Shown here: positions 1 to 11,888 of the stretch, one piece after another | How positions within the stretch are numbered: position 1 is the stretch's first letter | How the letters are laid out: each line of letters begins with the position of its first letter | From: Jackrogersella multiformis | Taxonomy: Eukaryota > Ascomycota > Sordariomycetes > Xylariales > Hypoxylaceae | NCBI GenBank assembly: GCA_902806575.1 | Contig: CADCXD010000002.1 | Span: 2,232,001 to 2,296,000, forward strand | Length of the DNA: 64,000 bases | Reading direction: 5' to 3' | Position numbers and translations under genes: made by a program | Notes under the pieces: generated by a model | The model's database searches: none | Told to the model about the DNA's origin: nothing | Seen by the model: only the letters and a program-made list of their open reading frames with translations

Positions 1-411
1 GGTATTCGAAGAATGCAAGCTTAGGGATCATTTCCATGCTGTTCCTATACGAAGGATGATCGAGTCATATTGTAGAGATTGGTAAAATTCGACGTCTGCA
101 AAAGACTCTGGTGGTTCTTGAGAACTTCTAACTGAGAGGAAATTTTTTTATCTTTAATAGATTATAAAATGGGTGGTCCGTGCTAAACCACAACTTAATC
201 CGATCCTCCGAAAACGCCGGAGTAATCAGTAATTCCGATCCGGCGACTAGATCATCGTTGAGTGGTCCGTGCAAAGATCCACAAATCGAGCCCTCCCGCA
301 CCTTTTCGCTAAATTAAGCAAAAATTCAAACCACCAATTTCTTCCTTCTCGCAAACTCCACGAAAATCTTAAAGACATCAAGGCAACAACTCAACAACAC
401 AGTTGCCCATC
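1..411 (+). promoter_or_regulatory. Upstream region of RPS18
   Basis: No gene is visible here. The segment holds the promoter and 5' leader of the ribosomal protein gene that starts at 412. The 11-base word GTGGTCCGTGC occurs twice in direct orientation (173-183 and 262-272), which may be a paired cis-element. A C/A-rich leader (about 340-410) precedes the ATG, as is usual for highly expressed fungal genes. Confidence 0.5.
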
Positions 412-1099
412 ATGTCGCTCGTCTCAGGAGAGAAGACGAACTTCCAGTTCGTAAGTGAATCTAATTTATTATACGCGCTTCGCGTTGTTTAATCTCTACA
501 TTCCATCTTTCACCTCGACCAGGAGCCGCCTGAATTCTTAGCTCTCCACCACCCTCGCGACTTCATTACTATGAATAGTTTTGGCTGACTCGAGTTCCAA
601 TAGATCTTGCGTCTCCTCAACACGAACGTCGATGGAAAGGAGAAGGTTATGTACGCCATGACCCGAATCAAGGGTGTTGGTCGACGATACTCCAACTTGG
701 TCTGCAAGAAGGCCGATGTCGACCTAAACAAACGGTATGGATTTTGCGCACAGTCCAAAGGGAGACGAGGATTTAAGGCTAACGAAACATCTATATAGCG
801 CTGGTGAACTCACCTCCGAAGAACTTGAGCGAATCGTCACTATCCTCCAGAACCCTACCCAGTACAAGATCCCCGGCTGGTTCCTCAACCGACAGCGCGA
901 TATCACCGATGGCAAGAGCTCCCAGGTATTGGCGAACGGTGTCGACTCCAAGCTACGTGAAGATCTCGAGCGCCTAAAGAAGATCCGCGCCCACCGTGGT
1001 CTCCGACATTACTGGGGTCTCCGTGTCCGTGGCCAGCACACCAAGACGACTGGTCGTCGCGGCCGGACTGTCGGTGTCTCCAAGAAGAAGGGTGGTTAA
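412..1099 (+). CDS. RPS18: 40S ribosomal protein S18 (uS13)
   Basis: Small-subunit ribosomal protein uS13, located in the head of the 40S subunit near the P-site tRNA and the inter-subunit bridges. Three exons join in phase: 412-450, 604-734 and 799-1099, giving 156 residues, the usual length for fungal S18. The start is fixed by the conserved N-terminus MSLVSGEKTNFQF, encoded wholly by the short first exon. The helix-two-turn-helix core (KIRAHRGLRHYWGLRVRGQ) and the basic tail TGRRGRTVGVSKKKGG are clear in exon 3. The early 153-nt intron directly after codon 13 is typical of ribosomal protein genes. SDO1 lies convergent just downstream. Identification is from strong family sequence recognition. 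Confidence 0.97.
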
Positions 1100-1476
1100 A
1101 GCAAAAGCTTGGGTGGAAGCATGGTTTCATTGGTTCAGATCATTCATTGCGGATGGACAGGCGTGAAGGCTGGACTGAAATTACTGCATAAACGTTTCTA
1201 ATGAATTACTTTGCGGTTAGGGGACTTTGCTCATCGGTTTCAGCAAGTCATTGGCGTACTCTACAGAGTAAAAAGAGACATCGTGACCAACATTTACAAA
1301 TTGCTTCGAAGTGAGGATGTGCGTAAATCCGTGATTTTAAGTCGCAGCTATCTCAAATCCTGCTGCGTTTTCCGTTTTTTTATGTGACATTGCCGAAGCC
1401 ATACCAGTGTCATATTACCAGGTCATTTCGCATATCCACCAAGCTCGTGATTCATAAATGCTATAAACAGGGCTTT
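1100..1476. other. Convergent 3' intergenic region RPS18/SDO1
   Basis: 377 bases between two convergent genes. It is AT-leaning with T-runs (about 1374-1381) suited to 3' end formation. No gene, repeat or structured RNA is seen. Confidence 0.5.
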
Positions 1477-2637
1477 CTAATCTTCATGGGTAACCGCCAT
1501 ATCAAGGACCTCAACTCGCCCTTGACCTTTGGTTTCGTTGCCTACGAAATCGGATAGGCCCTTAAACGCGCCTGGCTCGACAAACCCGACCACCTCCCAT
1601 TCAGAACCGACGACGTCTTGGGTTTCTACTTGTTCAACGTAACTTAAGATCTTGTCTTTAACGGTACCGGGTGCTTTCTGCTCTCCTTCTGCATCTCCGC
1701 CCTTCGCAGACGCCGATGCCTTGACTGCCTGCTTCAACACGTTCGTCGAGCATGAAATCCTGAGCCGCATCCGCGCTCTGGTAACCGGGATGGGCTGGTG
1801 CGCGATCAGAGCCTTCATAGCCTCGAGGGCTTGACTCTTTGCACTCTTCGTTGTGACCACACCGGTCCAGTTATGCTCCTTCGTTCTCGGCTTCGCTTCC
1901 GCATCGTCGTTGGTTGCTGGTGTTCCAACCCCACGGCCGGTATCTGTAGCCTTCTTGTCTCCTTGCTGATGCGCTTGGGAGCTTAACATATCTAGGGCCT
2001 TCTCGATCATACCGGTAGTGTAGACTCTCTTCGTCCGCGGATCTACTAGTTTGCTTGCGACGATACTGATAACTTCGTTGTGCACTCTGTCTAGCTGCGC
2101 CGCGCGCTCTTTCTCGCCTACCTGCAACTCGCCCTTATTGAGGATCTCCAGGATGATATCGTTGAGAGGCTTGTCCTTGCCGAACGCCTTCCCGAGGTCT
2201 GCGGACGGTGCTGTTTGTCCTTTGGAGACATTGAGGAAGACATTAGGGATCTGTAGAACCTCGTCGAGGTCGGTCTCGATACCCGATCGCCATTCTAGCA
2301 CTTTGTTCTTATAGCAGGCGATCTCGAAGCGCTTCTTGCCTTTCTTCAAGCGGACAAGCGAGACGTTCGTAAGTCTTATTTGATTAGACTGCAATTACGT
2401 TAGCATTCCCTTACCCAACTGTAAACTCTTCGTAACCGTCTAGAATCTGGATCGACATAGAAAACGTGGGGAGACGCGGACAATGACGGAGGGGTCTAAT
2501 TACATACTGCGATAGATTAGCGTTTATGGAACATACCAAGAAACAAGATGAAACTAGATCTGATAATAGGAAAGTCTCATAATCTATAGTAGAAGATCAT
2601 CGTCCTACGTACCAGGTTGGTTTATTTGGCGCGACAT
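1477..2637 (-). CDS. SDO1: Ribosome maturation protein SBDS/Sdo1
   Basis: Sdo1/SBDS works with the GTPase Efl1 to release Tif6/eIF6 from pre-60S subunits in the cytoplasm. The main exon (2388-1477, 303 residues) starts SNQIRLTNVSLVRLKKGKKR, the N-terminal FYSH domain. It continues through the central helical domain (around VGEKERAAQLDRVHNEV) to a C-terminal domain interrupted by a low-complexity Gln/Lys/Asp-rich insert. This makes it longer than the yeast protein. The first exon is inferred at 2637-2614 and encodes MSRQINQP, which matches the family start (xINQPS). The exon 1 donor (GTACGT at 2612) and the acceptor (TTGCAG ending at 2389) do not join in phase, because one extra G remains. Either splicing is non-canonical or the base call is off by one. 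The main exon has no ATG at its start, so an upstream exon is required. Identity is certain; the 5' end is not. Confidence 0.88.
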
Positions 2638-3675
2638 TTTATTTTTATCTTTTGGTTTTGCGATCAGAAAGTCCGAAATGGTTGATGATGATTTATTTTG
2701 CTAAGCGTGCATGCAAATCCCAGCTAGGAAAATTCATAAAAGCGTACCTGCCTAGGTAGTAATCTCCTCCAGAACCAAGAAAATAAGGTCCGGCGTGGAG
2801 ACAGGAACATGCCGCGATTGTCCAGGCCAGTTACAGCTGCCTGGTCACTGGTGAGAAGGAGCATGTGCAATGAATGTACCTAATAAGTGCATTGCGGAAA
2901 CCAGCACACAACGACCCCAGAGACATGGTATTGACGCAGGAACAACTCAGCAGCCTAACTAACTCGTGTGCTATTCATGCTTTTATTGGTTACAATTATT
3001 TACAACCTACCTGGTACAACTCGTTAAGTCTCATTTTGTTGAACCTAAATTCTACCAAAGCAGGTAGGCGGTAATAGGTTACAACTTACGCCTCACTATT
3101 GAGCAGGAAAGTACCTGCTCCATAAAGGTCAGTTGCCTAGGTGGTACACTAATAATGATACTTAATGACCTATGACGCTTATCGTGAAGTACCCCTCGGT
3201 CTATCACGCGACTTGCAGCTCGATAACAGAGCTGGCGTAATCGAATGTGCATAAAAGTCAGGGCGGACAAGTTACTCTCTAGCATTAGTGGGTCTAAATT
3301 GTGTACCCAAAAGGTGAGAATCTTCCGGGTAAGCAATAAGGGGAAACTTACCTACCTCCTAGGTACCTACCTAGGGTAGGTATTGTACCAGCCAAGGTAC
3401 CACTTGCTAGGTGGTTGGTTAGACAGTGACCAGTCGGGTTCTCCCTCCCCGTCCGGTTTCATCGCCCATCCATATCTCTAGGTTTGGAGCTTCCCCAATC
3501 TTCCTTCTTGCTCATTGTTATTTGTATCTTCCATTATCAACATTCACTCTTACACTTTCATCTAATCTTTCCTCTAATCAACACATCCATCCATCCATCA
3601 TCTTCATCTTCATCATCGTCACCATAGTCATTGTCAATTCTGATAGTTCGTCCAACCTAGCTTGCTACCACCACC
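2638..3675. promoter_or_regulatory. Divergent promoter region SDO1/CPY
   Basis: About 1 kb between divergent SDO1 and the carboxypeptidase gene. It holds several CCTAGG-type palindromic words (about 2750, 3135, 3355-3380). Before the CPY start lies a long C/T-rich leader with CATC/CATT repeats (about 3530-3650), a common core-promoter feature of strongly expressed fungal genes. No coding region is supported. Confidence 0.45.
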
Positions 3676-5338
3676 ATGAGAGTAGCTAGCTCTGCCCTGC
3701 TGCTGGGTGCCAGCACGGCCGCCTTCGCGCACGATCAGATTGTGCTTGGTGGCATCAGCGATACCGTCAAGAAGCCACTGGACCATATTGGCAATGTCTT
3801 TGGAGAGATGCCTGCCGCCGCTAAGGGGCTCTGGGATGAAATGAGCCTACTTGTCCCTGGCTTCTACGAAAAGGCCGCTAACCTTGTCTCCTACCCTAAG
3901 ACTCACCGACGTCGCCCAGATAAGGAATGGGACCATGTCATTAAAGGTGCTGATGTTCAAAGCATGTGGGTTGAGACAAACGGCGTCAAACACCGAAAGG
4001 TAGATGGCTCTCTCGAAGCTTACAACCTTCGAGCCAAGAATGTCGACCCCTCCGCGCTCGGCGTGGACAAGGTCAAGCAGTACAGCGGGTACCTGGATGA
4101 CGAAGCTGATGACAAGCACCTGTTCTACTGTGGGTTATATCGTTCTGATTTATACTTGATGCGTAAACTAATCGTATTTTCTAGGGTTCTTTGAGTCTCG
4201 AAACAACCCCAAGACCGACCCCGTAGTCCTATGGCTGAACGGCGGTCCTGGCTGCTCTTCCATGATGGGCCTCTTCATGGAACTAGGACCCTCCAGCGTC
4301 CAGAAGGATGGATCGCTCAAGTACAACGAATATTCATGGAATAGCAATGCATCTGTTATCTTCATCGACCAACCTGTCAATACCGGCTATTCTTACAGCA
4401 GCAACCCTGTCTACAACACGGTTGCCGCAAGCAAGGACATTTATGCCCTTCTGACCCTGTTCTTCCACAACTTCCCCGAGTACACCGAACAGCCATTCCA
4501 CATTGCTGGAGAATCGTATGCCGGCCACTACATCCCTGTGTTTGCATCCGAGATTTTGTCGCACAAGAACCGCAACATCAACCTGCAAAGCATCGCCATC
4601 GGCAATGGCTTGACGGACCCTTACACCCAGTATGCTCAATACCGCCCAATGGCCTGTGGCGAGGGTGGTTACGATGCAGTGCTCGACGAGAGCGAGTGCC
4701 AGTCGATGGACAACGCTCTTCCTCGTTGCCAATCCCTTATCTCGAGCTGCTACGAGTCTGAGAGCGTCTGGTCTTGCGTACCTAGCGCCATCTACTGCAA
4801 CAATGCTATGATTGGCCCCTTCCAGCGCACTGGGTACAACGTCTACGATGTCCGCGAGAAGTGCCAGGACCAGGAGAACCTTTGCTATACTGAGACTGCC
4901 TGGATTAGCAAGTATCTCAACCAGGAGAAGGTTATCAAGGCGGTAGGTGCCGAGGTGCAAGACTACGAGAGCTGCAACACAGATATCAACCGGAACTTCT
5001 TGTTCCAGGGTGATTGGTCCAAGCCATTCCACCGCCTCATCCCTGACATCATCAAGCAGATCCCGGTCCTTATCTACGCCGGCGATGCTGACTACATTTG
5101 CAACTGGCTCGGCAACAAGGCCTGGTCTGAGGCGCTCGAGTGGCCCGGCAAGAAGGGCTTCAACGCTGCTAAGTTGGAGGATCTTTCAACTAGCTCTAAG
5201 AAGTATGGAGAAGTGAAGAGCAGTGGTAACTTCACCTTCGCACGTGTCTACCAGGCTGGCCACATGGTTCCATTCAACCAGCCTGAAGGTTCCCTCAACC
5301 TATTCAACAGGTGGCTCGGGGGTGAGTGGAATGCTTAA
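3676..5338 (+). CDS. CPY: Vacuolar serine carboxypeptidase Y
   Basis: Serine carboxypeptidase of family S10, which removes C-terminal residues from peptides in the vacuole. Two exons (3676-4129, 4185-5338) joined by a 55-nt intron give 535 residues. The intron splits the Trp codon of the FYWFFES segment. A signal peptide (MRVASSALLLGASTAAFA) is followed by a long propeptide to about residue 125, then the mature enzyme. Catalytic residues by family motif are Ser262 in GESYAG, Asp454 in AGDADYICNWLGN and His511 in QAGHMVPFNQP. The oxyanion segment LNGGPGCSS is present. Many cysteines fit the conserved CPY disulfides. Length and motifs fit an active zymogen of the Aspergillus cpyA type. SDO1 is divergent upstream. 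A secreted S10 paralogue is less likely because the long propeptide resembles CPY. Confidence 0.95.
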
Positions 5339-6575
5339 ATGATGAGGGTTTACGTGATGTGTGATTATTGTATTATGAAGCACAGTTATTAGGCCATGAC
5401 AGACAACAGGTGTTAGATTGCATTTCTTTTGGGAGTATCGACGACAAGTCCTTGAGCTGTATGTAGCATGATTAGAGTTCGATGAATTCAATCAAACATA
5501 TCATAGTAACAGCTGTCTAGATTGGAAAGCCAGATAGATTCGTGAGCTAAAATAATGACTTGGGTACCTATTAATGATAATGTGAAGTCGACTACATAAT
5601 ATTGACAATCAAAGCCAGTCCTTCATTATCTTTGTTACAACAGATAAATTACGAGAGCTTCGACGCTAATCGCCAGGAGGTCCCGTACTCAAAGATCGTT
5701 GCAGAGTTCGCTCTTGTCTCATACGCTCAGACGAGGTATCCGGCTCAAGATCAGGTGTGGAATATCGAGCCTGATCGAGCATTGGCAAAAGACAAAATCA
5801 GATCGCAAGTACTTCACTAGAAGGGGCTATATCTATAGCAATAATGATGACTTCCGGTTTCCTTATTACCTGCTTAATTCCATATCGCTTTCATGATTGA
5901 CATGTGAGTGGTCGAGTCTTCACATCGTAAATTGATTAAAGTTACATAGTTAGCAAGGAAATTAGTGAAAGTTTAAGGACAGAAAAGAATTTTAAATCTG
6001 TGAAGGTCCTGGCTTAGTGGTCATTGTGGGGTATGTCTCAGCCACAACTCGGGTACTAGCCACCTCCTGGCGCTCCATCGTTTATAGATCCTACAATGTA
6101 ATTCATCAGGAGAAAGAAAGCCCGATACACAATTTTCAGGCTTATTGCTTACCTAAATGTCTACCTATCATAGGTAATTCCTGTTAGATAGACCCATGAT
6201 TGCAGGTACTGAGGTAGGTATGATCATTGAGTTGCCGTGTCTAGCTTCAGTTCCTAGGAGGCACCTAAGCTTGTATTACCTAGGTACGGGCCAGTACTAA
6301 GTACCTAGGAGGCAAGCACGAACGAACGAAGGGGCTTTGCTTCCTCGATAAAATTATATCGAGGAAGTTGAGGCCATGAGTTCAAGTGTCTGCCTACCTA
6401 GGTCCGTTAGATGGCAACTACCTAGGTACTAAATAATAAAAATCGAAACTTAAAGAGACCATGACTTTCTTTAAGACACTCTCCCAATTACCCAGGTAAA
6501 TTTTGTCGACAACTACACTTTCCTAGCTCCATCACATTTTTCAGTATCTCCAATTGGATCGATTCTGAGCTCATC
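5339..6575. other. Intergenic region CPY to Cas1-like gene
   Basis: 1.24 kb with no supported gene. The first part is AT-rich 3' flank. From about 6150 to 6490 several TACCTAGGTA-type words occur (about 6270-6310, 6390-6430), with an inverted repeat around 6335-6370 (TTCCTCGATA...TATCGAGGAA). Short open stretches near 5602-5896 lack a convincing start or family similarity. Confidence 0.4.
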
Positions 6576-8931
6576 ATGGCGCTGAGGTTGTTGGTCGAGT
6601 CATCCAAACTCACTGGAATCACCACATTGTCTCTGATCTTGATAGGGTCATCTCAGCTGTACCAAGAGTATACGATTGGTACGAGAATCAAAAATAAGCA
6701 GTTCGGCGTGTGTAGCCTTGCGATGCGTTGATTCTAATGCTTCAACAGGTCGACATGATGGCTACCGCTGTTCAGCTCTCTTAAACGACGGCGCATGGTC
6801 ACCCTTGGCCCCGGATGGCTCCAAGCACTGGGAACCCAAAGATTGTCGTATGGTCGAATACTCCAGAGGCGCCATCCATGACTGCCTAGACGGTCGCAGA
6901 GTCGTTTTCGCCGGTGACTCTACCATTCGGCAGGTCTTCTGGGCTGCCGCGCAAAGACTACAGCCCGGCAAAGTGAAGGTTGTAATCAACAACATGAATG
7001 GCACCCACCATGATTATTCATATGAGACCGAAAGTGTCAGGCTTGACTTCATTTGGGATCCCTGGCTGAATTCTAGCACGCTACAAAACACGTTGAGCAC
7101 TTTCTACGATCCGTCTTTATTTCCGTATGAAGGGTCCAGCCTAGGGAAGGATGCCTTGTCCCCTGCATTGATCATTTTAGGTGCGCCAGGGCTCTGGGCC
7201 GCCAGATACGGTGGAGATGACTATCTTGACATATTCAAGCGCGGGGTCGGCGGCATCATCCCGTACATGCCATCCGACATCAACCACGGTGTGCCGAGTG
7301 AAATCGTAGACATGCCGATTTTCGAGAATCCACCGGGTTCAGACCTGGTCTTACTAGCCCCGGTACAAGTCCCAAACTACAACAGATTATCTCCTGATCG
7401 TTATAAGACCATCACGCCGGAGCGGGTTAAGCGAATGGACGATTACCTTTCACAGCTTCCATCGAGCCAGTTATCCCATATACCCTGGGCTTACAATAAA
7501 CTACCTGTCGATCTGGAAAACGACTTTGACGCGGATGGTTTACATGTTTCGGACACTATAGCAGCACGCAAGCTCGACATCGCCATCAATGCACGTTGCA
7601 ACGCCTTCTCAAGATCTCGCAGCCCCCTTTTCAAGGGCACCTGCTGCATCCCAGATACTGAAAACGCAATATACTGGCTCTCCATAATTGTATGGCTGGC
7701 CTTGTCTATATCTGCCATACATCGACTTTACCATATTCAATTTGTAGACCCCGACCTCCAGTCTACGATGGAAGGATTCGTGGCAGCCAGATCCGTCATG
7801 TTCACTCTCATGTATTGTTTTTTCTGTGACAGGATGACCCGTATAGGCAAGGTGGAACGTCACTATGAACGTGAGGGCTTCCTTAAGGCCTGCCTTTTAT
7901 GGTTGTTGGCTAGCATCTTCTCGGTGCTGTTCGGCCGTCAGCCAAAAAAGGAAGAACCACCTTCGCCACCAAATAAACCCAAACGAGATCCTCCGGGATA
8001 CCGTGGCCCAGGATATCTGTCTAGAGAACACTCCGACGAGATCAAAGGCTTGCTGCAAGGTTTCATATTGCTCTATCATTATCACTATGCGTCCCAGGCG
8101 TTAGGGGTATATAAGACCATTCGAGTATTCGTATCTGCATACTTCTACCTATCCGGGTATGGACATACCCTACACCTTCTGAAGACGAATGATTTCTCTT
8201 ATGAGCGCATAGTGCTCGTTCTATTTCGCATGAACTTGCTCAGCGTCAGCTTGTCGTATTACATGGGCACAGACTACAACATGTATTACTTTGCTCCGGC
8301 CATCACATTCTGGTACCTCGTCGTATACGGAATGCTTCGTTTCTTCAAAAGTGTCAACCGTGATATGCGTTGGTTAATCGCGAAAATAGTAGCTACAGCT
8401 ATCTTGACCGATATGTTGATCTCAACGCCCGGTATCTTCGAAGCAATGGCCAACCTCTCACGTATCATATTCTATGTACACTGGGATGTCAGCGAAATGC
8501 GATTTAGACTACGTCTGGACCGGTACATCGTCTTCGTCGGGGCCCTGGTGGCGGCCTTAGTCCACAATGCTTCCGTCCGTAGAGCGCGGACCATTCTTCC
8601 CCTCGGCCACGCCAGAGCAATCCTCCCCCAGAGATCAAAATTTCTGCTCAATTCCCTCTGCGCCGTGGGAATCATAGCCTTCTTCTACCTCACTCAAACT
8701 AATCTGCAGGAGAAGCTACGATATAACCAGATCCACCCATTCGTTTCCTGGATTCCGATCTTGTGCTTTGTGGTACTCCGGACCTCACACCGCAGGTTAG
8801 CAGGTACCTTCTTCAGGCTGCCGGCCTTCCTTGGCCGGATATCGCTCGAGACGTACATCTTACAGTACCACATCTGGCTCGGCGGCAATGCAACTGCAAA
8901 GCTCACGCTCGGGGTTTGGGAGGGCTACTAG
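6576..8931 (+). CDS. Cas1p-type 10-TM acyltransferase with SGNH/PC-esterase domain, in-frame TAG near the C-terminus
   Basis: Member of the Cas1p 10-TM acyltransferase family, which O-acetylates glycans at the Golgi (known for capsule glucuronoxylomannan in Cryptococcus). Exons 6576-6678 and 6749-8931 join in phase across a 70-nt intron, giving 761 residues. An N-terminal membrane anchor lies at about residues 14-30. A lumenal esterase-like domain follows, with FAGDSTIRQVFW and a later Asp-His pair (DADGLHVSD). About ten hydrophobic helices then contain the family motif LLYHYHYASQ and the late motif ISLETYILQYHIWLGGN. The frame ends at TAG 8929-8931, just after WEGY. The same frame then stays open for 58 more codons with a further hydrophobic segment (see 8932-9108). 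The annotated product therefore probably lacks its last membrane helix, or the stop is read through or recent. The glycan substrate in this organism is unknown. Confidence 0.88.
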
Positions 8932-9108
8932 GGGCGGTCCTTCGAGGTGGTGCTGTTTACGTTGGCTTTCATCGGCTTTGCGAATATGGCACATTGGGGC
9001 ACGGACGCCCTGTCCCGCTGTATTGGGCTTGACATCGGATTCCTGCTGAGCATGATGTGGTTAGAAAACTTGAAGCAAAAGGTGTTAGTATGGGCTGGTA
9101 GGCGTTGA
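8932..9108 (+). other. In-frame continuation of the acyltransferase after TAG
   Basis: After TAG (8929-8931) the identical frame runs 58 codons to TGA at 9106-9108. It encodes RSFEVVLFTLAFIGFANMAHW followed by a polar loop, a second short hydrophobic stretch and a basic end. This is the composition expected for the C-terminal helix of the family, not random 3' UTR. The only GT-AG pair spanning the stop (8914-8931) is 18 nt, too short for a fungal intron. I read it as either a premature stop in this strain or assembly, or a read-through extension. Confidence 0.6.
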
Positions 9109-9628
9109 GCGAACGTGCGCTGCTGGTATTTGTTGGCCTTGCCATAGCTGCGTTGGTATGCTAAGCGCCTCAAGGTGGTAGCAGGGTAGGTTTGACTATC
9201 GTATAAAAGCGGGATAAAAGCGTCATTTGTATTAGAAAAGTCTATAGTTAGCGGAGTATGTTATGATTGTTACGTTTCGGTCTACAAGCTGATGAATATA
9301 TTGTGTGTTGTGAGTTGCTTAACTGCTTCCTCCTATTTTACGATAAAGGGGATTGGACAAGGAAAGCAATTATGACTAAAATATGTTCACGCTAACACTC
9401 AAATTTATTTATCTATGAAACAACCCTTTACTATAGTTAGGTTGTCAAGTCACAGTCGTCCAAGTACCAACAAAAATAGCTTGAGCTTAACACTCGTGGC
9501 TCGCAGGAGCAGACAAACTCCCATAACGCCTTAATGGCCAACAGGGGGCGTAAACAGACAGCTCCAACCCGAATTCACGACTCTCTTTCGCACCAACCAT
9601 TACTCCCCACACACAACCTAATCCCCTC
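9109..9628. other. Convergent 3' intergenic region
   Basis: 520 bases between the end of the acyltransferase frame and the stop of the minus-strand F-box-like gene. AT-rich, with no repeat or gene recognised. Confidence 0.4.
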
Positions 9629-10612
9629 TCACTCGGACCCGTCGTCCATAAACACGAAGGCCCGGCGCAGCCGCAGCAGCACGTCGATGCCGCGGGCCGC
9701 GGGCAGAGCAACGGGCCCGCGGCGGCGGAAGCGCGCGTGGTCTGTGGTGCGGCCGGAGATCACGGCCGTCAGCGTGCGCACGTCCACGCGCTGCAGCAGC
9801 GCCAGCCCCGCCCAGTGGAACTTCACGTGGCCGAGCGACTGCTTCAGGGTCACGATGAACTGCAGGTGGTAGAACAGGCTGCACGCGCACGGGAAGTAGA
9901 ATTGCCGGGGGTGCTGGCTGTCAGCGACGCGCGTGCGTGCCTGGTGGTGGTGGAAGACAAAAGGGGAGGAGAAGGGAAGAGGAATAAGGGGTTTACGAAC
10001 ATGATTGCGGTAGAAGAAGCCGAGCACTTCGTTGCTCATGGACTTCGACGTCAGTGCTGGCGACATGTCTACCTTGTCGCCGCGGTGTCTGCCGTGGCTA
10101 GGCGTCCCCGGATCCTGCTCAGATGTGTGGCACTGGCATACGAATCCTCTCGGGCCGCGGGGGACGAGAGTCTGCGGCTGGCGGCTGTTGAAGACCTCCT
10201 TGTAGATGCGTGCACGGATATCCTTGGGCAGGTTGTATAGTCGTCGAGGCATCGGGGCGTTGTCTTTATCATTGGCAGCAACGGTCTTGTCCTTGGATGA
10301 AGGCTAGTAGCTACGTAAGTACCTAAACTTACCTCCAAAGTAGTATAGCTCTTCGAGATTGGTGATAATAGCATAGATATTGAAGACGGTCTCTACCGGG
10401 CTAGAGCTTGTAGAGAGGTTTTGGAGACGCTGCTGCACCATTGTGAGGGAAAGGCGCTGGCTCATCACGGCTTGTCTCAAAGTTTCGAAATCGAGCCGTC
10501 CATTGCGGTACTTTTCAAGGGACTCTAACATCCCCCAGGTCATGTCATCGATCTGGAGGCTCTCCCTCAGACCGAGCTCACGGAACATGGTGAAGCTGAG
10601 ACGATATGCCAT
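9629..10612 (-). CDS. Hypothetical protein with F-box-like LPxDIRxxIY motif
   Basis: Three exons on the minus strand (10612-10333, 10263-10001, 9913-9629) join in phase to 275 residues. The first exon is helical with no recognised family. The second begins near the motif LYNLPKDIRARIYKEVF, which resembles the F-box-like start of many fungal proteins that report local protein status or bind Skp1. The third is GC-rich (HVKFHWAGLALLQRVDVRTL and a basic tail ending FMDDGSE). The second intron (10000-9914, 87 nt) has no stop and a length divisible by three, so its retention would only add 29 residues. The first and second exons could instead be two genes, since an ATG lies at 10252. Function is not known. 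Confidence 0.55.
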
Positions 10613-11888
10613 AGTTGCTGAGTTAGCCCTTTTCTAGTAGTGGTATTTTCCAGTCAGTAACAGTAACAACCCAGTATCGGTGTCTTCTTATTGTTATTTC
10701 ATGAAAGTTGTACACGAAAACGAACTTGGTGTAGTGTGGGTGGGTGTACGGAACTCGAGGAGCTGTTTTGTTTTGGTAGCGACGAAGGCTGTAGGTGGTG
10801 AGGAGATGAAAGGGGAAAATACTTGGTGAAGTAAACAGATAGTTGTGTTAGGATGGAAGACAAGCGTAGTTTTGTATACAATGTGGCCAAGGAGAATTTC
10901 ACACGTTAGCTGGTTTAAACCATGTATCTATCCCCCTTCCCTCACTCGCTCTTGTGCAGCCGGGCACGTTCACAGACGAGACACAGACGAGGCGTGTGGC
11001 AGGCTAGATAATAGAGAAGGGTGTGAAGACCTAGGTACTCAAGATAATTCGTAGTAGGGAAAAAAAAGCTTTGTTGATGTTGGATGGTAGAGTACATAAT
11101 GGAAAAAGGTAGGTTGAGGGAGTAATGTCGTTTCCGAAGTATGTGTCTGGAATCGAAAGGAAATCAATAAATAGAAAGGACAAGTACACAGGTGACAATT
11201 TTACGTACCTACTAACATCCATGGATGGAAGGTCCCGAATGGGGGACAGCTATGATGGGAACAGTACCTATTATATATCAAAGTGTACCTAGGTAGACAT
11301 CGATGGATCTTGTCGTGACCTAACAAAGTAGACAGATACAGGCGACTATTGATTGAACCTCGTATCTAACCAGTTGCTAGGTGTATTGCTAAGTACATTT
11401 GACGCTGTAGCAAACCTCGCAGCCCCCCTAGGGTTTGACAGCATGCTCAATTATTCTACTTCCATCTCTACTTGAATGACAGTCCACGATGTTCTAGCCT
11501 TGCCCGTTTATTTTTTTCATTACCTCGTGCATAACGTTTGTTCTTCCATCAGAAATGCCCCGTGTGACACTTGTGAATCCTTCCAAGTCATAAGCTTATC
11601 TCAACCGCGATATGTATTAAGGAAATAAAGGACAAGAGTATAGAGAGGATAGACAGGTAAGGTAATTTGCAACAGTAACAATAGCTCCGACGTAGTCTAG
11701 TAGCCCAGAACACATTAAATATATCACAAAACGTAATGGAGACTCGCTGGAGTATATGAATTACTACTACTAGAGTGTTGTCATTAGCCTTATAATGAAC
11801 TTTTATTGCCCGCTCCCCAATGCCCCTTTATGCCAAGTCCTAACTCCTAGCTCATCAAGCTTAACATTCTCAGATGCATACTTGATTT
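10613..11888. other. Intergenic region between two minus-strand genes
   Basis: 1.28 kb holding the promoter of the F-box-like gene and the 3' flank of the membrane-protein gene. It contains two CCTAGG words (about 11030, 11287) and several T/A runs. No gene recognised. Confidence 0.4.

Noticed and set aside
5602..5896. Two overlapping short open frames after CPY
   Set aside because: Weak starts, no family similarity, AT-rich 3' flank.
8914..8931. 18-nt GT-AG intron that would remove the in-frame TAG
   Set aside because: Far shorter than any plausible fungal spliceosomal intron and with no room for a branch site.
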